From: Hyphomicrobiales bacterium
GTDB taxonomy: Bacteria; Pseudomonadota; Alphaproteobacteria; Rhizobiales; Rhizobiaceae
Direction of reading: 5' to 3'
Length of the DNA: 56,946 bases
Assembly (NCBI GenBank): GCA_024225445.1
Contig: JAAEMP010000199.1
Coordinates: 1-56,946, forward strand
Of the stretch, positions 27,956 through 37,810 are shown one piece after another. The notes beneath the pieces are model-generated. The model was not told the DNA's origin. It saw only the letters and a list, made by a program, of their open reading frames with translations, and did no database searches. Made by a program: the position numbers and the translations under genes. The number at the start of each line of letters is the position of its first letter. The stretch's first letter is position 1.

Positions 27956-29866
27956 CTATCTGGCCATTCTACGCCTTGATGTCTTTTTTATCGCCATGAC
28001 ATCACGTTGGTCAACAAACAGATCAGCCAGCTGGGCAGTCATGGCGCCAGCCAGTTCTTCCGCATCAACAATGGTCAATGCATTGGAATAAAAACGCGTC
28101 ACATCATGGCCAATACCAATAGCCAGCAACTCAATCGGAGAATAGGTTTCAATATCGTTGATTACCTCACGAAGATGGCGTTCAAGAAAATTACCCGGAT
28201 TAACCGAAAGGGTTGAATCATCAACGGGTGCGCCGTCTGATATCATCATCAGGATACGCCGGTGTTCGCTTCTGCGCATCAAACGGCCATGAGCCCACAA
28301 CAACGCCTCTCCATCTATGTTTTCTTTCAGCAGACCTTCGCGCATCATCAGGCCCAGATTGTTGCGCGAACGACGCCAGGGAGCATCTGCTCCCTTGTAA
28401 ATAATATGACGCAAATCATTAAGACGCCCTGGTGTCGCCGGTTTATCAGCATGCAACCATGTTTCCCGCGATTGTCCACCTTTCCATGCTCTGGTGGTAA
28501 AGCCCAGTATTTCCACTTTAACCCCGCAGCGCTCAAGCGTCCGGGCAAGAATATCCGCGCAAATCGCTGCAATAGTGATTGGACGTCCACGCATGGAACC
28601 AGAATTATCCAGTAACAGGGTCACTACCGTATCGCGAAAAATGGTTTCCCGTTCCATCTTGAACGAGAGCGGGTTCATTGGATCAGTAATAACACGGGTC
28701 AGACGGGCAGCATCAAGATAACCTTCCTCAAGGTCAAAGTCCCAGCCTCGATTTTGCTGGGCCATTAATTTTCTTTGCAGGCGATTGGCCAGACGCCCAA
28801 CCACACCCTGCAGGCTTGATAATTGCTGGTCCAAAAACCCTCTTAAGCGCTCCAGTTCCGCTTCATCACACAATTCTTCAGCGGTTATTTCCTCGTCAAA
28901 TCTTGTGCAAAAAACTTTATAATCAGATTGCGATGCACCCTCGGAAAACGGTAGTTCCGGGCGATGAGCTTCACCGGGAGTTTCGGCATCTTCATCATCA
29001 ATATTATCCATCATCTCCTCTGCAGTTGCTTCCATCGCCTCAGCATCGCCTGCATCCTGCTCATCTGAAGATTCTTGTGCCTCCTCAGACTGGCTGTCCT
29101 CAGCCCCGGTCATCTCCTCATTTTCCTGATCTACATCCTGATCACCCTTATCATCAGAATCTTCATTATCACTATCATCATCGCCCGCATCAGGATCATT
29201 TTCACCCAACTCTTCTGCCATACCCAAATCGGCAATCATCGAACGCATGGCATTTGCAAAAGCGGCCTGGTCATCAAGCCGGTTTGCCAACTGGTCGATA
29301 TTGCTACCGGCTCTTTCCTCAACCCAGTCACGCCATAGATCGACAAATCCCGAAGCACTTATCGGCGGCTTTGCACCCGTCAGCTTTTCACGAACAAGCA
29401 TCGCCACCGCTTCTTCGAGAGGCACTTCATTGCAATCTTCTGCATCACGATAGTTTACCCTGGAATACTTATCCTCAAGCATGGAAGAAAGGTTGGAAGC
29501 CACGCCAACCATACGATTGGAGCCAATTGCTTCAACTCTGGCCTGCTCTACCGCATCAAATACGGCACGAGCGTTTGGTCCCTCCGGCAGATATTTTGAG
29601 TGTATGGCATTGTTATGACAGGCCCGTCGCAAAGCCATTGAGTCTCCGGCACCACGGGTGGTCGCCAGCGAACTGGCACTGATTTTCCGGCCAGGATCGG
29701 GCAGGTAAACAGTGTCGCCACTGGTAACAGCACGATCAGAGGCGAAGGAGACTTCAATAGCGGAATCTTCTGCGATGGCACGTACACAATTTGATATAGC
29801 GCGCTTCAAAGGCTCGAAGTCTTTCACTCCTCTGTTAGTTTTGGAATTGTCACCAGGATTGGCCAT
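27956..29866 (-). CDS. cobT: Cobaltochelatase subunit CobT (636 aa)
   Basis: Part of the CobN-CobS-CobT complex that inserts Co2+ into hydrogenobyrinate diamide in aerobic cobalamin synthesis; CobT forms the outer rings with CobS. The middle (about 215-310) is a strongly acidic linker of Asp/Glu runs. The C-terminal von Willebrand A domain has the MIDAS motif [11 protein letters not shown] at about 413-423. It is preceded by cobS 15 bases upstream. cobN is not in the window. A long open frame on the other strand (28816-29682) reflects the acidic repeat codons. Confidence 0.95.
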   Translation of the reverse strand: MANPGDNSKTNRGVKDFEPLKRAISNCVRAIAEDSAIEVSFASDRAVTSGDTVYLPDPGRKISASSLATTRGAGDSMALRRACHNNAIHSKYLPEGPNARAVFDAVEQARVEAIGSNRMVGVASNLSSMLEDKYSRVNYRDAEDCNEVPLEEAVAMLVREKLTGAKPPISASGFVDLWRDWVEERAGSNIDQLANRLDDQAAFANAMRSMIADLGMAEELGENDPDAGDDDSDNEDSDDKGDQDVDQENEEMTGAEDSQSEEAQESSDEQDAGDAEAMEATAEEMMDNIDDEDAETPGEAHRPELPFSEGASQSDYKVFCTRFDEEITAEELCDEAELERLRGFLDQQLSSLQGVVGRLANRLQRKLMAQQNRGWDFDLEEGYLDAARLTRVITDPMNPLSFKMERETIFRDTVVTLLLDNSGSMRGRPITIAAICADILARTLERCGVKVEILGFTTRAWKGGQSRETWLHADKPATPGRLNDLRHIIYKGADAPWRRSRNNLGLMMREGLLKENIDGEALLWAHGRLMRRSEHRRILMMISDGAPVDDSTLSVNPGNFLERHLREVINDIETYSPIELLAIGIGHDVTRFYSNALTIVDAEELAGAMTAQLADLFVDQRDVMAIKKTSRRRMAR

Positions 29867-29881
29867 GACGAATAGTCCTGA

Positions 29882-30850
29882 TCAGGAGAGAACCAGATTT
29901 GCTGTTGATTCCGGCAGTTCTTCACCAAACGCACGTTGATAAAATTCAGATACGGTAGCACGCTCCAGTTCATCGCATTTGTTTAGAAAAGTTACCTGAA
30001 AAGCAAATCCTCGATCTTTGAATATTTCAGTATTTTCTGCCCAGGTAATAACCGTTCTGGGACTCATTACAGTCGACAGGTCACCATTGATAAAGGCTGA
30101 ACGGGTCATATCTGCAATACGCACCATTTTTGAAATTTCATCCCGCCCTTCATCGTTTTCAAATGATTTTACCTTGGACACAACAATACCAACTTCGTGG
30201 TCATGAGGCAGATAGTTAAGGGCGGTAATAATCGACCAGCGGTCCATTTGTGCCTGATTAATTTGTTGGGTACCATGATAAAGCCCCGACGTATCTCCCA
30301 AACCAATAGTATTGGCAGTGGCGAACAATCTGAAATACGGATGAGGTTGAATAACCCGATTTTGATCCAGTAGCGTCAGACGGCCAGATGATTCCAGAAT
30401 ACGCTGAATAACAAACATCACATCAGGTCGACCCGCATCATATTCATCAAAAACCAGAGCCACACTGTTTTGATATGCCCAGGGCAAAATCCCGTCACGA
30501 AACTCTGTTACCTGCATTCCGTCACGAATAACAATGGCGTCCTTGCCAATCAGATCGATACGAGAGATGTGACTGTCCAGATTTACTCGAACGCAAGGCC
30601 AGTTGAGGCGCGCTGCAACCTGTTCAATATGAGTCGATTTACCCGTTCCGTGATAACCTGTCACCATTACCCGTCGATTGAACGTAAATCCGGCAAGAAT
30701 TGCCATAGTGGTTTTGCGATCAAAAAGATAATCAGCATCGATTTCAGGCACATGTTCGCTTGGCTCAGCAAAAGCCGTGACTTCCATATCGATATCAATT
30801 CCAAATTCCTCCCGAACTGATAATTCTTTGTCCGGTATTGCCTGCGTCAT
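29882..30850 (-). CDS. cobS: Cobaltochelatase AAA+ subunit CobS (322 aa)
   Basis: AAA+ ATPase (MoxR-like) that drives cobalt insertion with CobT and CobN. Walker A is GYHGTGKST (65-73), Walker B is [14 protein letters not shown], and [19 protein letters not shown] is characteristic. I chose the ATG at 30850 ([10 protein letters not shown]) because GGAG lies eight bases upstream and the family starts there; the frame is open 15 codons further. It is transcribed from the J-domain gene side, 62 bases downstream of that stop, and leads into cobT. Confidence 0.95.
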   Translation of the reverse strand: MTQAIPDKELSVREEFGIDIDMEVTAFAEPSEHVPEIDADYLFDRKTTMAILAGFTFNRRVMVTGYHGTGKSTHIEQVAARLNWPCVRVNLDSHISRIDLIGKDAIVIRDGMQVTEFRDGILPWAYQNSVALVFDEYDAGRPDVMFVIQRILESSGRLTLLDQNRVIQPHPYFRLFATANTIGLGDTSGLYHGTQQINQAQMDRWSIITALNYLPHDHEVGIVVSKVKSFENDEGRDEISKMVRIADMTRSAFINGDLSTVMSPRTVITWAENTEIFKDRGFAFQVTFLNKCDELERATVSEFYQRAFGEELPESTANLVLS

Positions 30851-30911
30851 GTTTGTTACTCCAGAGGTTCTTCTGGTCTTGCCAGTGTAATACATTAAAA
30901 AAGGTTGTAGA

Positions 30912-31526
30912 TCAGCAGAATCCAGCCTGCTTCAGATATTTATAGGATTGAATTATTTTGCGTAACTTGTCTTCGCTACTGCGGTCACCACCATTTGCAT
31001 CGGGATGAAGCAGTTTCACTAGTTCTTTGTAGCGTGCCCTTATTTGGTCTTCAGAAGCACTGTGTGGCAAATCGAGCGATTCAATTGCCTTTTTTTCCAG
31101 TGTCTTCAGTTTGCGTTGCCGGGGGCTTGAATTACTGATACCAGCGCGGGCCATCTTGGCGCGCATGCGGGCGGATGATTTTATCCGGTTAACCGCTCCG
31201 GTTTCCTCTTCAGGGGAAATTATTCCGTCTTTACGGTTCACACCCATAGTCCATGTTGGTCGGTTACCTGTCAAAGAATCTTTTTGAAATTTCGCAATTG
31301 CATCATCATCCAGCCCTGAAAAATAGTTGTAGGACTTATTATATTCACGCACGTGATTGATGCAAAACATCAGATATTGGCCCTCTCGATCGCGCCCGAG
31401 TGGCGCCTTGTGAGTTCCAGGATTTTCGCACCCGTTCCATTGACAGATACCATTGTTGGGCTGCGAATCTTTCTTGCGGCCTTTGTTGATCCGAATCTTG
31501 TCGAAATATTTTGATTTATTATCCAT
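30912..31526 (-). CDS. J-domain protein (DnaJ family, 204 aa)
   Basis: A C-terminal J domain (about 147-204) carries the HPD motif at 174-176 ([10 protein letters not shown]), needed to stimulate a DnaK-type ATPase. The N-terminal part has a conserved cysteine region ([15 protein letters not shown] and [10 protein letters not shown]) that could bind metal. This layout, with the J domain at the end, is usual for the protein next to cobS in Rhizobiales. Start placed at [13 protein letters not shown] from the family; the frame opens 36 codons earlier (31634). Its client is unknown. It is divergent from bolA. Confidence 0.85.
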   Translation of the reverse strand: MDNKSKYFDKIRINKGRKKDSQPNNGICQWNGCENPGTHKAPLGRDREGQYLMFCINHVREYNKSYNYFSGLDDDAIAKFQKDSLTGNRPTWTMGVNRKDGIISPEEETGAVNRIKSSARMRAKMARAGISNSSPRQRKLKTLEKKAIESLDLPHSASEDQIRARYKELVKLLHPDANGGDRSSEDKLRKIIQSYKYLKQAGFC

Positions 31527-31696
31527 TGGACAGTTTTCGCTTTGTATACTAGGTCGTATATTCATATTGCAGGATTGACACGCAAGACCCGACTGCCCAC
31601 ATGCTCGAAATCCATTCAAACGTACCGATAACATGATTCTGAAGCAGGCAAACCAATCTATTATTCCTTTAACCCAATTGGTACAAGGCTAAATCC

Positions 31697-31975
31697 ATGA
31701 GCATCATCAAATCTATTGAGAAAAAACTCCATGAAGCATTCAATCCTGACAAGCTGGAAGTCATTAATGAGAGCCATTTGCATGCTGGACACCAGCCAGG
31801 TTTCGATGGAACAGGTGAATCCCACATTCGTATTCGAATCATATCAAACCAGTTCGACGACATTACCCTGATTGATCGTCACCGCAAAATCAACGCTCTG
31901 TTGGACGATGAAATTAGGGCCGGGCTTCACGCGGTGGCAATAGAAGCCCATTCACCTGCAGAAAAATCAGTATAG
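31697..31975 (+). CDS. bolA: BolA family protein (92 aa)
   Basis: Small BolA-like protein that, with monothiol glutaredoxin, carries a [2Fe-2S] cluster and affects iron and stress responses. The conserved core is visible: SHLHAGH (His at about 32), SHIRIRIISNQFDDITLIDRHRKINALL (the RHRxIN motif) and GLHAVAIEAHSP. The length is typical. It is divergent from the J-domain gene and convergent with the CNNM gene. The monothiol glutaredoxin partner is not in the window; grxC at 49025 is dithiol. Confidence 0.95.
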   Translation: MSIIKSIEKKLHEAFNPDKLEVINESHLHAGHQPGFDGTGESHIRIRIISNQFDDITLIDRHRKINALLDDEIRAGLHAVAIEAHSPAEKSV

Positions 31976-32064
31976 CCGAATTTCAGGTATCTCCTGCAAA
32001 TACAACCCGTCGGGTTTAGATTGAATACTTGGCAGCAATTGGGCCAAAGGAAATGGATATTGCT

Positions 32065-33333
32065 CTAATTGGCCAAATCACGGATGCGTAGTCGCGTTAT
32101 CCGGTTTTTCTCACGACCTGCAACGACAAATCGCTTTCCATAGAACGTGAAGGTTTGTTTTTCATCCGGAATCATCTTGGCTTCATGAATCACCAATCCC
32201 GCAATGGTTGTCGCTTCTTCATCAGGCAAATTCCAATCCAGCGCCCGGTTAAGGTCACGCACGGGCATCGAGCCATCAACAATTACAGATCCGTCTGGCT
32301 GGCTTTCAATACCTTGCATATCCACATCATGCTCATCCGCAATCTGCCCGACAATCTCTTCCAGAATATCTTCCAATGTCACCAGACCTTCCACTTCTCC
32401 ATATTCGTCAACGACCAGGGCAAAATGTGATTTCCGTCGCAAAAACGCGTTCAGCTGGTATTGAAGTGCTGTCGTTTCAGGAACAAACCAGGGCTGACTG
32501 GCAATACTCATGATATTAAGGGATGCTATGTCTTTTGTTCCGCCGGCAATTGCCCGTAAAAAATCTTTTGAGTGAACGACGCCAATGATATTTTCACTTT
32601 CCTCACGCCACACCGGCAACCTTGTGTAGGGGCTACTCAGAATCTGTTTAACAATGTCTTCCGGCGAATCTTCTGCATTGATCGAGATCATTTTAGTGCG
32701 ATGGATCATTACATCCGAGACTTCCATGTCCTGCAAATCCAGCAATCCTCCCAGCCGGTCACGGTCATCTTTGATTACCGAACCATCCTGATGCAGCACT
32801 TCTACCGTGCCGCGTAATTCTTCATGCGCACTAAGTAACTGACCGCCTTCCTCAAATTTGATCCCGAACAAACGCAACAATTGACGAACCATCATTATAA
32901 TCAGGTTGGATAGTGGTGAAATAATCACCACAATAATTCTCAATGGTGAAGCCACAGCCAGAGAAAATTTGTCAGGATCGGAAATTGCCCAGAATTTTGG
33001 CAGCACTTCCGCAAAAACCACCACCACCAGCGTCATCACGACAGTGGCATAGACTATCCCTGCTTCCCCAAACAGCTTCAGGAACAGGGAAGTCGCCAGA
33101 ACCGATGCCAGGATATTTACAAGGTTATTGGCAAACAATAGTGCACTGATTAACCGGTCACGGCGATTGATCAACAAAGTCACCATATTTGCCCGCCTGT
33201 CACCAGATTTCTTCAATGAATAGATTCTTGCACGTGAGGCGGCAGTCAGAGCTGTCTCTGATCCGGAAAAAAAACCTGATAAAATAATCAGGATGATAAT
33301 AATCGCTATCAGCATCCAAAGTGTCGTTGTCAT
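32065..33333 (-). CDS. CNNM/CorC-type membrane protein with CBS domains (422 aa)
   Basis: Hemolysin-family transport protein. The DUF21 membrane domain (about 1-160) has an N-terminal hydrophobic helix, GFFSGSETALTAASRARIYSLKKSG, and two or three further hydrophobic segments. A pair of CBS domains (about 200-320) and a C-terminal CorC_HlyC domain (about 335-420) follow. Members are implicated in magnesium or cobalt efflux; the old hemolysin label is not a function. Its start overlaps the aroB stop by four bases (ATGA), so it is translationally coupled to aroK-aroB, the usual Rhizobiales order. Confidence 0.92.
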   Translation of the reverse strand: MTTTLWMLIAIIIILIILSGFFSGSETALTAASRARIYSLKKSGDRRANMVTLLINRRDRLISALLFANNLVNILASVLATSLFLKLFGEAGIVYATVVMTLVVVVFAEVLPKFWAISDPDKFSLAVASPLRIIVVIISPLSNLIIMMVRQLLRLFGIKFEEGGQLLSAHEELRGTVEVLHQDGSVIKDDRDRLGGLLDLQDMEVSDVMIHRTKMISINAEDSPEDIVKQILSSPYTRLPVWREESENIIGVVHSKDFLRAIAGGTKDIASLNIMSIASQPWFVPETTALQYQLNAFLRRKSHFALVVDEYGEVEGLVTLEDILEEIVGQIADEHDVDMQGIESQPDGSVIVDGSMPVRDLNRALDWNLPDEEATTIAGLVIHEAKMIPDEKQTFTFYGKRFVVAGREKNRITRLRIRDLAN

Positions 33334-34460
33334 AATTTTTCCTTCAGGAATGCCTGAATTTCCGTGGCTGTAACATTATTTGCAATATATGATTTCCCTA
33401 CCCCTTTTGTAAGAATGAAAGTAAGTACTCCCCTTGAGACTTTTTTATCCTGGAAAATATACTCCAGGAGTTTATCTGCATCGGGCATTTCGCCGGGAAT
33501 ATCAGCAATCGAAGTTGGCAGACCAACCTGCGTAAAATGATGTCTGACCCGCTCAACACTATCTGCGTCACACAAATTCATCCGGTTGGAAAATTCATGT
33601 GCCAGGATGATCCCTATGGCGACGCTCTCGCCATGCACCAGACGATTGGTATCATAACCGGTTGCGGCCTCCAGAGCATGGCCAAATGTATGCCCCAGAT
33701 TCAGTAATGCCCGGCATCCACGTTCAAACTGGTCCTCGGCAACAATTTTGGCTTTTGCCTTGCAGGATACGGCAATCGCCTCAACCAGCAGATTGCCGAA
33801 AGAAAATACATCAACCCAGTTTTCTTCCAGCTGCCTGAAAAACTCTGGCTGGTCGATAAGACCATATTTTACCATCTCCGCATAACCTGCACGAAATTCA
33901 CGTTTGGAGAGGGATTTCAACAATCCGCTGTCAGCTATTACGAGGCGTGGCTGCAAGAAGGCGCCAATAAGGTTTTTACCCTGCACCGCATTTATCCCGG
34001 TCTTGCCACCGACCGACGAATCAACCTGCGCCAGCAGAGATGTCGGAATTTGCACAAAATTCATACCTCTTCTTATCATTGAGGCGGCAAATCCAGCCAA
34101 ATCTCCTATCACTCCACCACCCAGGCCAATCACCACATCATTTCGTTCAAACCGCGTATCAAGAATTTGGCCTATTACAGACTGCAACACCTCAAAGGAT
34201 TTGGATGCTTCCCCGGGAGCTACAATAATTTCCGCATGCTCAATATTCTGGCTGGCCAGACTTTCCTGCAATATTTCCAAATACAAGCGAGCAACATTTT
34301 CATCGGTTACGATCACACATTTTGATCCTGGCATTATTTCAGCAATCATCTGACCGGCATATTCCAGCAGATTGTCACCAATCCGTATAAGATAGGATTT
34401 TTCTCCCAGATCCACATTCACGCTGGTGGATTCGTGCCATGGCATTGGATTTGAACTCAT
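33330..34460 (-). CDS. aroB: 3-dehydroquinate synthase (376 aa)
   Basis: Second step of the shikimate pathway; NAD- and metal-dependent. GGGVIGDLAGFAASMIRRG with PTSLLAQVDSSVGGKTGIN is the AroB signature, and the metal ligand His appears in LNLGHTFGHALE. The ATG at 34460 (MSSNPMPWHE) is four bases past the aroK stop; a TTG eight codons upstream would overlap aroK. Followed directly by the CNNM gene. All three genes read on the minus strand. Confidence 0.96.
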   Translation of the reverse strand: MSSNPMPWHESTSVNVDLGEKSYLIRIGDNLLEYAGQMIAEIMPGSKCVIVTDENVARLYLEILQESLASQNIEHAEIIVAPGEASKSFEVLQSVIGQILDTRFERNDVVIGLGGGVIGDLAGFAASMIRRGMNFVQIPTSLLAQVDSSVGGKTGINAVQGKNLIGAFLQPRLVIADSGLLKSLSKREFRAGYAEMVKYGLIDQPEFFRQLEENWVDVFSFGNLLVEAIAVSCKAKAKIVAEDQFERGCRALLNLGHTFGHALEAATGYDTNRLVHGESVAIGIILAHEFSNRMNLCDADSVERVRHHFTQVGLPTSIADIPGEMPDADKLLEYIFQDKKVSRGVLTFILTKGVGKSYIANNVTATEIQAFLKEKL

Positions 34461-34464
34461 CAAC

Positions 34465-35040
34465 TCAATTCTCTTTTCCTGCAAATTTGCTCAGCGCTGC
34501 AATTACCCGATCCCGGGTAATATTTTTGGAGCTGACTGAAGTATCTACTACCAGGTCCGCCATCTCATAAAATGGTTTTCTCTTTTCCAGTAATTCACTC
34601 AATAATTCCCTGGGATTGTCGGATTGTAACAATGGCCGCTTAGTTGGCCGGCGCATAACCCGTGAAAACAACACCTCAAGATCAGCCCTGAGCCAGACAG
34701 ATACGCCATTGTCGGCAATATTGGCCCGCGTTTCTTCCGTCAAAAAAGCACCACCACCCAGCGCCAGAACAGACTGGTTTTCGGCCAACAGTCGAGCAAT
34801 AACCTTGCATTCTCCGGCTCTGAATTCCGCCTCACCATAGTTTGAAAATATATCCGTTACACTCATACCCGCAGCTTTTTCAATTTCCTCATCCGCGTCA
34901 AAGAATGGCAACCCGAGATAATGGGCCGTGATCCGGCCAATAGCAGTTTTTCCGCAGCCCATCATCCCGACTATAACAATCGATTTGCTGTCCAGATGTC
35001 GAATCCGTTTCATTGCTGCGTTATTGTTATTATCTGACAT
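34465..35040 (-). CDS. aroK: Shikimate kinase (191 aa)
   Basis: Phosphorylates shikimate with ATP. Walker A is VGMMGCGKTAIG (about 24-35), the shikimate-binding DADEEIEKAAGMS follows, and ALGGGAFL and RPLLQ mark the rest of the active site. First gene of the aroK-aroB-CNNM operon. Normal length. The 5' end has a run of Asn codons (SDNNNNAAM) and an alternative ATG nine codons in. Confidence 0.96.
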   Translation of the reverse strand: MSDNNNNAAMKRIRHLDSKSIVIVGMMGCGKTAIGRITAHYLGLPFFDADEEIEKAAGMSVTDIFSNYGEAEFRAGECKVIARLLAENQSVLALGGGAFLTEETRANIADNGVSVWLRADLEVLFSRVMRRPTKRPLLQSDNPRELLSELLEKRKPFYEMADLVVDTSVSSKNITRDRVIAALSKFAGKEN

Positions 35041-35202
35041 GACACTTCATTTAAAATTCTTAAAACAGATTCTTATTCCCCGCGATTCACCAATCACCAA
35101 CACCATGGCGACAATATTTCAGGGTCAATGATTGTTTATTACATATTTGGTCTTACACAACACCCTAATCATGATATATGATTTAGTCATTCGATCAGGA
35201 TA

Positions 35203-35232
35203 TTGACTATTTTTTGCAAAGCGATTTACCAT
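35203..35232 (+). promoter_or_regulatory. Possible promoter of the small membrane protein gene
   Basis: TTGACT (35203-35208) followed after 18 bases by TACCAT (35227-35232). The -35 is perfect for this group, the -10 is weak. It lies about 70 bases ahead of the small ORF at 35300. Offered as a candidate only. Confidence 0.35.
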
Positions 35233-35299
35233 ATCTTGGCAATCATTGGTTGAATGTCGAACAAAACATTCAACAAACAAATCTAATCGGGAATATTTG

Positions 35300-35443
35300 A
35301 TGCCGAGTTTAATCAGATTTTTGGTATTTTGTGGCGTAGTTGCGGCCATAGTATATGGTGGAATGTATTCGCTGGCCACATTTGTTGAGCCCAACCCCCG
35401 TGAAATGACGGTGAAAATTCCAGCGAAGAAAATCAATCCCTAA
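35300..35443 (+). CDS. Small single-pass membrane protein (47 aa)
   Basis: A tiny protein with one membrane helix (SLIRFLVFCGVVAAIVYGGMYSLATF, read in two halves around residue 13) and a short polar tail ending EPNPREMTVKIPAKKINP. Proteins of this shape occur upstream of xerD in many Rhizobiales and are sometimes mislabelled as histidine kinase; no function is known. I chose the ATG at 35300, preceded by GGGA; the frame opens 18 codons earlier but that part has no support. It lies 61 bases upstream of xerD on the same strand. Confidence 0.75.
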   Translation: MPSLIRFLVFCGVVAAIVYGGMYSLATFVEPNPREMTVKIPAKKINP

Positions 35444-35504
35444 GATCTATGACCTATTCCATCTGGCTTTTCCCGAACAGCAATGACTGGAAGCGAACCC
35501 GGCC

Positions 35505-36503
35505 TTGACCAGCAACCATCTAATTGAAGCATTTTTGGAAATGCAGAGCGCCGAGCGAGGAGCTTCAGAAAATACATTGCAGTCTTATGCCCGTGACCTT
35601 GACAGTTTTGAAGACCACATTGCAACAGGTGGAAACAATTTGCAGTCTGCCAGGTCTGATGATATACGCGCCTACCTCGTCTCATTGGCAAAGCGGGGCA
35701 ACAGCGCTTCTACCCAGGCACGACACCTTTCCTCAATCCGGCAATTATACAAATTCCTGTATGCAGAAGGCATCCGGGCAGATAATCCGAGCGGATCGGT
35801 TGAAAGACCACGAACAGAACGTGGCCTGCCAAAAATTCTCTCTGTAGAAGAAGTTGGATCGATTCTGGCATTGGCCGAACACCAGGCACACAATACCGGT
35901 GGTAGTTATGCCAGGCGCTACAGGTCAATGCGGCTATATGTATTACTCGAACTCCTGTATGCTACCGGTCTTCGAGTCAGCGAACTGGTGAACTTGCCAG
36001 CCAGTGCAGCAAAAACAAATTCAAGATTTCTCTCCATTACAGGCAAAGGTGCAAAAGACCGGCTGGTACCCCTTTCTGCCAAATCGGTTACAGCAATGAA
36101 TGCCTTTGCCGATCTCACGCGTTTGACTGCCCCCGCCGATAGCAAAACACAGCCACGTCATTCCCTCAAGGATGCCAAATGGCTATTCCCCGCCTCATCT
36201 AAAAGCGGTCATATAACCCGTCAGGCATTTGCCAGAGATCTGAAATCACTCGCGCAAAATGCCGGAATTTCCGCAAAAAGAGTTTCTCCACACGTTCTGC
36301 GCCATGCCTTTGCCAGCCATCTGTTGCAAAACGGCGCCGATTTACGCTCAGTACAGATATTACTGGGCCACTCGGACATTGCAACGACGCAGATTTATAC
36401 CCATGTACTGGAGGCCAGATTGCGCCAACTGGTGGAAGATCACCACCCATTGGCAAATCAAACGGACAAAGTAGCGGGTCCACAAAACCTGATTGCTGAT
36501 TGA
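35505..36503 (+). CDS. xerD: Tyrosine recombinase XerD (332 aa)
   Basis: Site-specific recombinase that with XerC resolves chromosome dimers at dif. The N-terminal SAM-like domain (ERGASENTLQSYARDL) precedes the catalytic domain with Arg in YATGLRVSEL, Lys in GKGAKDRLVP, HVLRHAFASHLL, GHSDIAT and the Tyr nucleophile in TTQIYTHV. The start is a TTG at 35505: no ATG exists in frame before residue 13, and the family needs the upstream part (LIEAFLEMQSAERG). The conserved place next to accA and its XerD-like sequence argue for the housekeeping enzyme, not a phage integrase. Confidence 0.93.
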   Translation: MTSNHLIEAFLEMQSAERGASENTLQSYARDLDSFEDHIATGGNNLQSARSDDIRAYLVSLAKRGNSASTQARHLSSIRQLYKFLYAEGIRADNPSGSVERPRTERGLPKILSVEEVGSILALAEHQAHNTGGSYARRYRSMRLYVLLELLYATGLRVSELVNLPASAAKTNSRFLSITGKGAKDRLVPLSAKSVTAMNAFADLTRLTAPADSKTQPRHSLKDAKWLFPASSKSGHITRQAFARDLKSLAQNAGISAKRVSPHVLRHAFASHLLQNGADLRSVQILLGHSDIATTQIYTHVLEARLRQLVEDHHPLANQTDKVAGPQNLIAD

Positions 36504-36626
36504 TATTAATGTGTGCCAGCTCTAATGCCTTGAAATCCTTGACATTGGATTGGTGAAAAGCCAGTGTGCGAAAAATTCAGGAACCAGCATCGGCAGTTTT
36601 CCTGATTATGTAATTGATGGATTGTT

Positions 36627-36642
36627 TAGAGCACTTTTGATG
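36627..36642 (+). repeat. TAGAGCAC-type repeat end containing the accA start codon
   Basis: TAGAGCACTTTTGATG agrees at 14 of 16 bases with the start of the right terminal repeat of the element at 14852-15178 (TAGAGCACCTTTCATG). Its last three bases are the presumed accA ATG. The similarity stops there, so this may be a short relic or chance. Confidence 0.35.
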
Positions 36643-37599
36643 CGTAGTTATCTTGAATTTGAAAAGCCCTTTGCCAATATCGAGGGCAAAATCCATGAAT
36701 TGAAATCCGTGGACCGTGATGACGGTGACGGCGTCAATCTGGAAATCGAAATTGCCAAGCTTGAGGAAAAAGCAAAAACTACGCTGGAGGAGCTCTATTC
36801 AAAGCTGACACCCTGGCATAAAACACAAATCGCCCGCCATCCCGACCGTCCCCACTTCCAGGATTACCTTGCTGGTTTTATCACCAATTTTGTTCCATTG
36901 GCCGGAGACCGCTCTTTCTCTGAAGATCATGCAGTGATCGCCGGATTCGGACGTTTTGATGGCCAATCTGTTGCTGTGATTGGACAGGAAAAAGGCAATG
37001 ACACCCAATCCCGCCTGAAACGAAATTTCGGCATGGCACGACCTGAAGGTTATCGAAAAGCAGTTCGAATTATGGAACTGGCCGACCGGTTTGAAATTCC
37101 CATTATTACCATTGTCGATACTGCCGGTGCCTATCCTGGTATTGGTGCTGAGGAACGCGGTCAGGCCGAAGCCATTGCCCGCTCAACAGCAGCCTGTCTC
37201 AATGTTAAAGTACCCGTGGTATCGGTAATTATCGGCGAAGGTGGATCTGGAGGGGCAATTGCTCTGGCTACTGCTAATCGGGTATATATGCTCGAACACT
37301 CAATCTATAGTGTTATTTCGCCGGAAGCGGGTGCATCAATTTTGTGGCGTGATGCGACCCGTGCCATGGATGTGGCCAATTCAATGAGAATCACATCCCA
37401 GGATTTGCTGAAACTGGGTGTAATTGATGGCATCATTGAAGAGCCGGTCGGCGGAGCCCACCGCTCAGCTGAAGAAGTTATTGAAAAAACAGCCAAAACT
37501 ATCCGTCAGGCGCTGGAAGAGTTATCTGGCGAGGAGCCCGATCAGCTCCGGCATCTGCGTCGCGATAAATTTATCACCATTGGACGCAACCTGACCTGA
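36640..37599 (+). CDS. accA: Acetyl-CoA carboxylase carboxyltransferase subunit alpha (319 aa)
   Basis: Alpha half of the carboxyltransferase that makes malonyl-CoA for fatty acid synthesis, paired with AccD. The N-terminus MRSYLEFEKPFANIEGKI is the standard one and sets the start at 36640; the frame is open from a TTG at 36550, but that part does not match the family. ARPEGYRKAVRIMELADRF and GEGGSGGAIALATANRVYMLEHSIYSVISPEA are family blocks. It lies 136 bases after xerD. The ribosome-binding site is weak (TTAGAG), and the start codon falls in a repeat-like word. Confidence 0.95.
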   Translation: MRSYLEFEKPFANIEGKIHELKSVDRDDGDGVNLEIEIAKLEEKAKTTLEELYSKLTPWHKTQIARHPDRPHFQDYLAGFITNFVPLAGDRSFSEDHAVIAGFGRFDGQSVAVIGQEKGNDTQSRLKRNFGMARPEGYRKAVRIMELADRFEIPIITIVDTAGAYPGIGAEERGQAEAIARSTAACLNVKVPVVSVIIGEGGSGGAIALATANRVYMLEHSIYSVISPEAGASILWRDATRAMDVANSMRITSQDLLKLGVIDGIIEEPVGGAHRSAEEVIEKTAKTIRQALEELSGEEPDQLRHLRRDKFITIGRNLT

Positions 37600-37810
37600 C
37601 AAAAGTTGCTGTTTCCATTTTTTTGCCAAACTGTTGGCGTCAGGATCAGTGCACAAAATTGTGTTTTTACAATCTTTCGGTTTCCGTGATTGATAGGTAG
37701 TAACCGCTTGTCAATATAAATGATGTTAGCATGGTTACTCATCCGATAATGTCGGCGCTTGCCATGTGTTGGCCTGTACTGCTGATCAGTAAAACAGAAG
37801 GATCGCCCGT

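Noticed and set aside
28816-29682. 288-residue open frame on the plus strand opposite cobT
   Set aside because: It mirrors the acidic linker codons of cobT, has no ribosome-binding site, and its product is a His/Pro/Leu-rich composition artefact.
35505-36503. XerD as an integrase of a genomic island at tRNA-Arg
   Set aside because: It is about 17 kb from the tRNA, flanked by core genes in a conserved order, and has the housekeeping XerD sequence.
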